DNA of 64,000 nt from Anaerocolumna cellulosilytica. GTDB lineage: Bacteria; Bacillota; Clostridia; Lachnospirales; Lachnospiraceae. This document shows positions 59,122-64,000 of the stretch, in pieces. The first letter of the stretch is position 1. Every line of letters starts with the position of its first letter. The stretch is taken from contig NZ_AP023367.1 of NCBI RefSeq assembly GCF_014218335.1, forward strand, positions 325,001 through 389,000, read 5' to 3'. The translations under genes were made by a program, and so were the position numbers. The notes below the pieces were generated by a model. It ran no database searches. It was not told where the DNA came from and worked only from the letters and a program-made list of their open reading frames with translations.

Positions 59122-60396
59122 ATGAGTGAAACATATGAGTCACAAAGCAGTTGTTCCAGTGACTGCTCTAGCTGTGGGGCAGAATGTTCATCTAGGACAG
59201 GAAGTAAGGAGGATTTTTTTGTACCATTAAACCAATACAGCAGAGTAAAAAAAGTAATCGGTATTGTAAGTGGAAAGGGAGGGGTTGGTAAGTCTTTCAT
59301 CACTTCGTATATGTCCGTATTAATGAATCGGAAAGGCTACAAAACGGCGATTTTAGATGCAGATATCACCGGACCGTCTATTCCAAAAGCGTTTGGAATA
59401 CACAGCAAAGCCCAAGGAAATGAACTTGGAATATTTCCTGCCACTACCAAAACAGGGATAAAGGTTATGTCTGTGAATTTATTATTAGAAACAGAGGATA
59501 CACCGGTCATTTGGAGAGGACCTGTTATTGCAGGTACTGTGAAACAATTCTGGTCTGAGGTGTTATGGGAAGAGGTTGACTATATGTTTGTGGACATGCC
59601 TCCCGGAACAGGGGATGTTCCTTTAACCGTATTTCAGTCACTTCCGGTAGATGGATTGATTATTGTAACGTCGCCTCAGGAATTGGTTTCTATGATTGTA
59701 GCCAAGGCAGTAAACATGGCAACGGCAATGAATATACCAATACTTGGTCTGGTGGAAAATTATAGTTACATCAGCTGTGGTAATTGCGGAGAAAAGATAA
59801 GTGTATTCGGTACCAGTCACATTGAAGAGAACGCTAAAAAATACAACTTAAAAGTACTTGGTAAATTACCAATTGACCCTGCCATAGCCGCTGCTATTGA
59901 TGGCGAAAGAGTAGAAGAACTTTCGGGCTCCTGGTTAGATACCGCCGCAGATATTCTTGAAAATGAGCATCCGGTACGAGATACAAAAGAGGTGCAGGAG
60001 TCGGGTACCTATAAAATAGCAGTAACAACCGATGAAAAGAATAATGTATTTCAACATTTTGGAAAGTCTGAAAGATTTACAATATATGAGTTTAACGGAA
60101 AAGAGTTAATTAGCAAAGCTACAATCACAAGCAACGGAAAAGGACATGAGGAGCTTGTAGTATTCTTGGCGAATCAAAAAGTGAAGGTTCTAATCTGTGG
60201 AGGAATCGGAATGGGTGCCATGGAAGGTCTTATGGCAGCGGGAGTTCTTGTAATTCCGGGAACTTCAGGCGATGTTGATGTGGCAGTGGCCTCCTATCTG
60301 GATGGAAGTCTTGCAGATAGAAATGAGCCTACCTGTAACCATTCCCATGAAGACGGAGAAGGATGCAAGGGAGAATGCCATTGCCACGAAGAGTAA
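59122..60396 (+). CDS. Mrp/NBP35 Fe-S carrier ATPase fused to a NifX/NifB-type domain
   Basis: ATG 59122 (MSETYESQ) has AAAGGAAG upstream; the longer open frame from 58831 is a shadow of DUF134. The product has 424 residues. A Cys-rich N-terminus (CSSDCSSCGAEC) precedes the P-loop GKGGVGKS with deviant Walker A, and CxxC in SCGNCGEK. The C-terminal 120 residues (about 295-410) are a dinitrogenase Fe-Mo cofactor domain (FQHFGKSERF, ICGGIGMGAME), ending in a His/Cys-rich tail. This architecture matches ORP/Mrp-type Fe-S cluster carriers of anaerobes. Confidence 0.92.
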   Translation: MSETYESQSSCSSDCSSCGAECSSRTGSKEDFFVPLNQYSRVKKVIGIVSGKGGVGKSFITSYMSVLMNRKGYKTAILDADITGPSIPKAFGIHSKAQGNELGIFPATTKTGIKVMSVNLLLETEDTPVIWRGPVIAGTVKQFWSEVLWEEVDYMFVDMPPGTGDVPLTVFQSLPVDGLIIVTSPQELVSMIVAKAVNMATAMNIPILGLVENYSYISCGNCGEKISVFGTSHIEENAKKYNLKVLGKLPIDPAIAAAIDGERVEELSGSWLDTAADILENEHPVRDTKEVQESGTYKIAVTTDEKNNVFQHFGKSERFTIYEFNGKELISKATITSNGKGHEELVVFLANQKVKVLICGGIGMGAMEGLMAAGVLVIPGTSGDVDVAVASYLDGSLADRNEPTCNHSHEDGEGCKGECHCHEE

Positions 60397-60398
60397 TT

Positions 60399-61604
60399 TT
60401 AATCGATTTTATCCGGTTCCAAAAAGGCAGCTCGTTTGACGGAATCCTTACCAAATCTGTTTCGGATATCATCCAGTGCTTTATCCAGTTTTTCAAGCTT
60501 TTCATTTTTAACTAAATCAAATAAGTTTAATTGGGTATAATCCTCCTCACCCAGCTTAGTTGCCCGGATGCCTAATAAACGAATGGGTGTACCATTCCAG
60601 AATTCTTTTAATAGCTGACAGGCGGTTTTGTAAATCAGGTTGGTGGTATGAATGGGTGATAACAAAGTCGTCTGGTGAGATTGATGATTGAAAAAGCAAT
60701 CTGTAAGCTCCACCATGATACAGCTGGATTTCAAATTTTCCGTACGAAGTCTGGCAGCCACCGTCTCACTCAGGGAAAGCAGAATCTGACAGGCCTCTTC
60801 ATAGTCGGATACGTCCTGTGATAAGGTGGTGCTATTGCCGATTCCTTTACTGGGAGCAGGGGTGGACACTACAGGACTGGCATCTCTGCCATGTGCATAG
60901 TGATAGACCCTTTCCCCGTGTTTATTCCCTAGGTGAGCTTTTAATACAGAAAGGTTTGTATTGGCAATATCACCAATAGTATTAAGGCCTAAGTCTCTTA
61001 AGGTTTTACTGGAGGAACGGCCGACGGAATAAAGTTCTTCTAATGGAAGAGACCAAAGCTTTTCCTGCACCTCCTCCGGAAACAAGGTGTGAATTTTATC
61101 TGGTTTTTCAAAGTCAGAAGCCATTTTGGCTAATAATTTGTTGGTAGAAATACCTATATTTACAGTAAATCCAAGTTCCCTGTAAACCCTCGTCCGAATG
61201 AGATTGGCCAGCTCAAGGGGAGAGGAATAACTAAAACAAGCACCGGTCATATCCATAAATGCTTCATCAATGGAAAAAGGTTCTATATTGGGAGTATACT
61301 CGTGTAGTAAAGAATGCAGGCTTTTAGAGCACTTCTCATATAAAGGGCGGTTTGGCGGAACCAACAGAAGTTCAGGACATTTTTGTAATGCCTGATGAAT
61401 TGGTTCTCCGGTCTGTACTTTGAATTTTTTGGCAGATGTTGATTTTGCCAGAATAATACCGTGACGTTTTGTGGAATCCCCCCCAACGGCAGAAGGTATG
61501 GTTCTTAAATCTAGAGTTTCACCTAAGACTTCCAGACGGTATACTGCTTCCCAGCTTAAAAAGGCGGAATTAACGTCCACATGAAATATAATTCTTTGCT
61601 GCAT
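60399..61604 (-). CDS. dinB: DNA polymerase IV (Y family)
   Basis: This 401-residue protein has catalytic Asp in FHVDVNSAF and SIDEAFMD (Asp-Glu), a helix-hairpin-helix thumb (LRDLGLNTIGDIANT) and a little-finger domain, ending without a clear beta-clamp motif. It performs translesion synthesis. ATG 61604 follows AGGATAACC. It shares a 337-bp intergenic region with fba that contains a LexA-like site. Confidence 0.92.
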   Translation of the reverse strand: MQQRIIFHVDVNSAFLSWEAVYRLEVLGETLDLRTIPSAVGGDSTKRHGIILAKSTSAKKFKVQTGEPIHQALQKCPELLLVPPNRPLYEKCSKSLHSLLHEYTPNIEPFSIDEAFMDMTGACFSYSSPLELANLIRTRVYRELGFTVNIGISTNKLLAKMASDFEKPDKIHTLFPEEVQEKLWSLPLEELYSVGRSSSKTLRDLGLNTIGDIANTNLSVLKAHLGNKHGERVYHYAHGRDASPVVSTPAPSKGIGNSTTLSQDVSDYEEACQILLSLSETVAARLRTENLKSSCIMVELTDCFFNHQSHQTTLLSPIHTTNLIYKTACQLLKEFWNGTPIRLLGIRATKLGEEDYTQLNLFDLVKNEKLEKLDKALDDIRNRFGKDSVKRAAFLEPDKID

Positions 61605-61941
61605 GGTTATCCTACTCCCCTTTCTTACGTTAGGTTTAACGTTTCATGCTTTGACAGGTACAAAAACTTAATTCCACCGATATAGATAACGTTTCGCACT
61701 TGTCTTAGTTTAAACTTTCGTGCAATATTCTGGTTCAATTTTATAACAGCCTGACGGGTTTGGCAATAGGTTTGGATAATTTTTAAGAACGTTCGTTCTT
61801 TCCTTAAAAAGATTGACAAAAAAGTAACGAAATATGCTTTCGTCCGAATTTTATATTTCTTTTTCTAGGAAAATAGGTTATAATAACAAAAAGTTGTATC
61901 ACAGCTTAAGTCAAAATTGTTTATGAAAATGGAGGTATATT
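61605..61941. other. dinB-fba intergenic region
   Basis: On the minus strand TTGCCA, 17 bp, TAAAAT (about 61761-61733) is a plausible dinB promoter. On the plus strand TATAAT at 61879-61884 probably serves fba. A 64-codon minus-strand frame at 61625-61819 starts with TTG without a ribosome site and is not called. It also contains an inverted repeat CGAAA/TTTCG near 61829-61842. Confidence 0.45.
61787..61798. promoter_or_regulatory. LexA-type SOS box
   Basis: GAACGTTCGTTC fits the Firmicute LexA consensus GAAC-N4-GTTC, with arms extending to AAGAAC/GTTCTT. It lies upstream of dinB, an SOS gene. Confidence 0.6.
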
Positions 61942-62805
61942 ATGTTAGTATCAGCAAAAGATATGCTTAACAAAGCAAAAGCAGGCCATTATGCAGTGGG
62001 TCAGTTTAACATCAATAATCTGGAATGGACCAAGGCTGTACTATTAACAGCACAGGAGTTAAATTCCCCTGTAATACTTGGTGTATCTGAAGGTGCTGGA
62101 AAATATATGTGCGGATATAAAACTGTTGTAGGTATGGTTAACGGAATGTTGGAAGAACTAAAGATTACAGTTCCTGTAGCCCTTCACTTAGACCACGGCA
62201 GTTATGATGGAGCATTAAAATGTATAGAAGCAGGATTTTCTTCCATCATGTTCGACGGTTCCCATTATGCAATTGAAGAAAATATTGCAAAGACTACAGA
62301 ACTAGTTAAAATCTGTAATGAAAAGGGACTATCCTTAGAAGCAGAAGTAGGCTCCATCGGTGGCGAAGAAGACGGTGTAGTAGGTTCAGGTGAAGTTGCA
62401 GACCCTAAGGAATGCAAGGCGATTGCTGATCTTGGTGTAACGATGCTTGCAGCAGGTATTGGTAATATTCATGGTAAATATCCTGAAAACTGGACTGGAT
62501 TAAGTTTTGATACCTTAGCTGACATTCAGAAATTAACAGGAGAGATGCCTTTAGTACTTCATGGTGGTACAGGTATTCCTGAAGACATGATTAAAAAAGC
62601 GATTAACCTTGGTGTTGCTAAAATCAATGTTAATACAGAGTGCCAGCTGACTTTTGCAGCAGCAACTCGTGAATACATTGAAGCAGGAAAAGACAAATCA
62701 GGAAAAGGCTTTGACCCTCGTAAGCTTTTAGCACCTGGCTTTGAAGCAATCAAAGCAACCGTGAAAGAAAAGATGGAATTATTCGGCTCTGTAGGAAAAG
62801 CTTAA
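61942..62805 (+). CDS. fba: Class II fructose-bisphosphate aldolase
   Basis: This 287-residue protein has zinc ligands in HLDHGSYD, an Asp/His pair in NIHGKYP, and LHGGTGIPED with KINVNTE, the DHAP and phosphate-binding motifs. It catalyses reversible cleavage of fructose 1,6-bisphosphate in glycolysis. ATG 61942 follows TGGAGG by 7 nt. It is monocistronic with a strong terminator. Confidence 0.96.
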   Translation: MLVSAKDMLNKAKAGHYAVGQFNINNLEWTKAVLLTAQELNSPVILGVSEGAGKYMCGYKTVVGMVNGMLEELKITVPVALHLDHGSYDGALKCIEAGFSSIMFDGSHYAIEENIAKTTELVKICNEKGLSLEAEVGSIGGEEDGVVGSGEVADPKECKAIADLGVTMLAAGIGNIHGKYPENWTGLSFDTLADIQKLTGEMPLVLHGGTGIPEDMIKKAINLGVAKINVNTECQLTFAAATREYIEAGKDKSGKGFDPRKLLAPGFEAIKATVKEKMELFGSVGKA

Positions 62806-62832
62806 GAAACATAATATTGTATATAGTGTAGA

Positions 62833-62891
62833 AACCTGGCAGTTCAGCCCATGTATTTTAACATGATTTGAACCTGCCAGGTTTTTTTTTA
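62833..62891 (+). terminator. Terminator of fba
   Basis: AACCTGGCAG-GTTCA-like arms close on CCTGCCAGGTT and run into nine T. Confidence 0.85.
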
Positions 62892-62950
62892 TTAGCCAAG
62901 TCATAAAAGTATTCAAATGCTAAAATATTGTAAGAATTAAAAAGGTTAAA

Positions 62951-64000
62951 TTATAGTAGGCTTATTTTTGCAGTTTCTTCTTCAATGACTTTTTTATCAA
63001 TCCGCTCAAAGAGAATCTCTGTGTCTGGCAGCCTAAAATCAGAAGGAACAAAATCAGGTTCCCATTCTTTTTTTAGTTCCAGCCATTCTATTATCTTAGC
63101 AGACGAAAAAGGAAGGAATGGGGATAAGAGAATGCTTAAATTTGCAATGATTTGCGTGCAATTATATAAGGTGTTCTGGCAGGCGATAATGTTTTCCGTT
63201 CTGGTAACCCAAGGCTTTTCCGTATCAAAGTATTTATTAGAATATCTGACAAAAGTAAAAATATCATCTAAGGCCTCTTTAAAATGCCCTTTTTCAATCT
63301 TTTCTCCGGTAGTGGTATATAAGTCTTTTATACACGTTTCTATACCCTTCTCTAATACGCCAAATGTAACTTTATTATCAAAAAATTTATGAAGAAAGGC
63401 AAAGGTACGATTAATAAAGTTACCATAGGCTCCTAGAAGTTCGCTGTTATGGCTATGAACAAATTCCCTCCAAGAAAAATCAGTATCCCGCTTTTCAGGT
63501 CCATTTGCTATAAAAAAATATCGCAGGGAATCAGGTGAGTAACGGCTGACAATATCCTTTACCCATATGGCATAGTTTTTACTAGTGGAGATTTTCCTGC
63601 CTTCTAAGGTTACATGTTCACAGGATATGATTTCATCCGGAAGTCTTAAGCCTTCGCCATGTGCTAGTAAAAGACCAGGCAGTATAATTGTATGAAATGG
63701 TATATTGTCTTTGCCGTGAACGTAATAATGTTTTGCAGTATCACCCCATAGTAATTTAAAATCTGTACCACGCTGGCTGGCGGCTGTTTTGCTGGCAGAA
63801 AGATATCCCAGCACATTTTCTGCCCAGATATAGATGCTTTTATTCTTATAATTTTTCTTTGGGACAGGTACGCCCCAATCTAAATCCCTGGTAATGGCAC
63901 GATCTTTGAGACCTTCTTCTAAATAACGGTTTGAAAAAGCAAGCGCATTTTTACGCCAGCTGATGTGAGAGCTAAGATAGCCGGATAGTTCTTGCTCTAA
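62951..64000 (-). CDS. metG: Methionyl-tRNA synthetase, C-terminal part in window
   Basis: About 350 residues are visible, and the frame stays open beyond 63814 to the window edge (VPVPKKNYKNKSIYIWAENVLGY). The catalytic half shows HGKDNIPFHTI and the signature loop as KISTSKN rather than the usual bacterial KMSKS. An all-helical anticodon domain with WREFVHSHNSELLGAYGNFINRT follows. It ends without the C-terminal tRNA-binding barrel common in Firmicute MetG. The KISTS loop and short form resemble archaeal/MetRS2-type enzymes, which in some bacteria are second copies tolerant to MetRS inhibitors. Confidence 0.88.
   Translation of the reverse strand, partial: LEQELSGYLSSHISWRKNALAFSNRYLEEGLKDRAITRDLDWGVPVPKKNYKNKSIYIWAENVLGYLSASKTAASQRGTDFKLLWGDTAKHYYVHGKDNIPFHTIILPGLLLAHGEGLRLPDEIISCEHVTLEGRKISTSKNYAIWVKDIVSRYSPDSLRYFFIANGPEKRDTDFSWREFVHSHNSELLGAYGNFINRTFAFLHKFFDNKVTFGVLEKGIETCIKDLYTTTGEKIEKGHFKEALDDIFTFVRYSNKYFDTEKPWVTRTENIIACQNTLYNCTQIIANLSILLSPFLPFSSAKIIEWLELKKEWEPDFVPSDFRLPDTEILFERIDKKVIEEETAKISLL

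Noticed and set aside
61625-61819. 64-codon ORF just upstream of dinB
   Set aside because: TTG start without a ribosome site; it contains the LexA box and the likely dinB promoter, so it is more likely untranslated.

Overview
The window looks like chromosomal DNA of a low-GC, spore-forming, plant-biomass-degrading Lachnospiraceae relative (Lachnoclostridium/Clostridium phytofermentans type). The reasons are cotJABC, a GH30 xylanase with a carbohydrate-binding module, a CE1 esterase lipoprotein, GH36 and GH26-like hydrolases, strong GGAGG ribosome sites and AT-rich intergenic regions. The taxonomic call is inference. The window begins inside one gene (rdrB) and ends inside another (a methionyl-tRNA synthetase).

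1-4.1 kb (minus): a RADAR-type anti-phage operon. Its order is a small unknown gene, an rdrA-like ATPase and an rdrB-like adenosine deaminase cut by the window edge, behind one clear promoter. 4.2-6.9 kb (minus): a MutS2-like ATPase without an Smr domain, preceded by a long leader that contains a promoter, a 12-codon leader peptide and mutually exclusive antiterminator and terminator hairpins. 7-19.4 kb: a secreted protein, a CE1 esterase, an ada-alkA/ogt alkylation repair pair, a GH30-CBM6 xylanase, and a PucR regulator divergent from an old-yellow-enzyme/acetoacetate-decarboxylase fusion plus an SDR.

19.4-35.6 kb is the most unusual part. Seven paralogous XRE-TPR (RRNPP-like) regulators of about 313 residues, plus one internally deleted remnant, lie on the minus strand. 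They surround a plus-strand operon that looks like a bacteriocin cluster: a membrane thioredoxin-like protein, a secreted precursor whose C-terminal cysteines are spaced symmetrically (7-3-13-3-7), a decayed SPASM maturase remnant, an ABC transporter, an S41-type protease and a membrane-anchored protein. A 16-bp palindrome, TGGACAT-NN-ATGTCCA or close variants, lies directly against the -35 element of several regulator promoters, the precursor operon, a 56-residue membrane protein gene and a 52-residue secreted peptide gene. This suggests a peptide-responsive activator regulon. An IS1182-family element sits at the -35 of one regulator, where the palindrome would be expected.

35.8-37.7 kb: a c-di-GMP-I riboswitch upstream of a PAS/degenerate-GGDEF/EAL phosphodiesterase. 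37.9-45 kb: a YitT protein, a TSUP permease, an FAD-Rieske oxidoreductase overlapping a tocopherol-cyclase-like gene, a stand-alone BtrH-like protein and cotJABC. 45-64 kb: alpha-galactosidase, PlsC, RpoD, a GH26-like enzyme, a MIF-like protein, a TetR/MFS/PEP-synthase-like operon, a Big2-S1C protease, an amidase, DUF134 plus an Mrp/NifX fusion, DNA polymerase IV, class II aldolase and a MetRS with an archaeal-like KISTS signature. No rRNA, tRNA or CRISPR array was seen.
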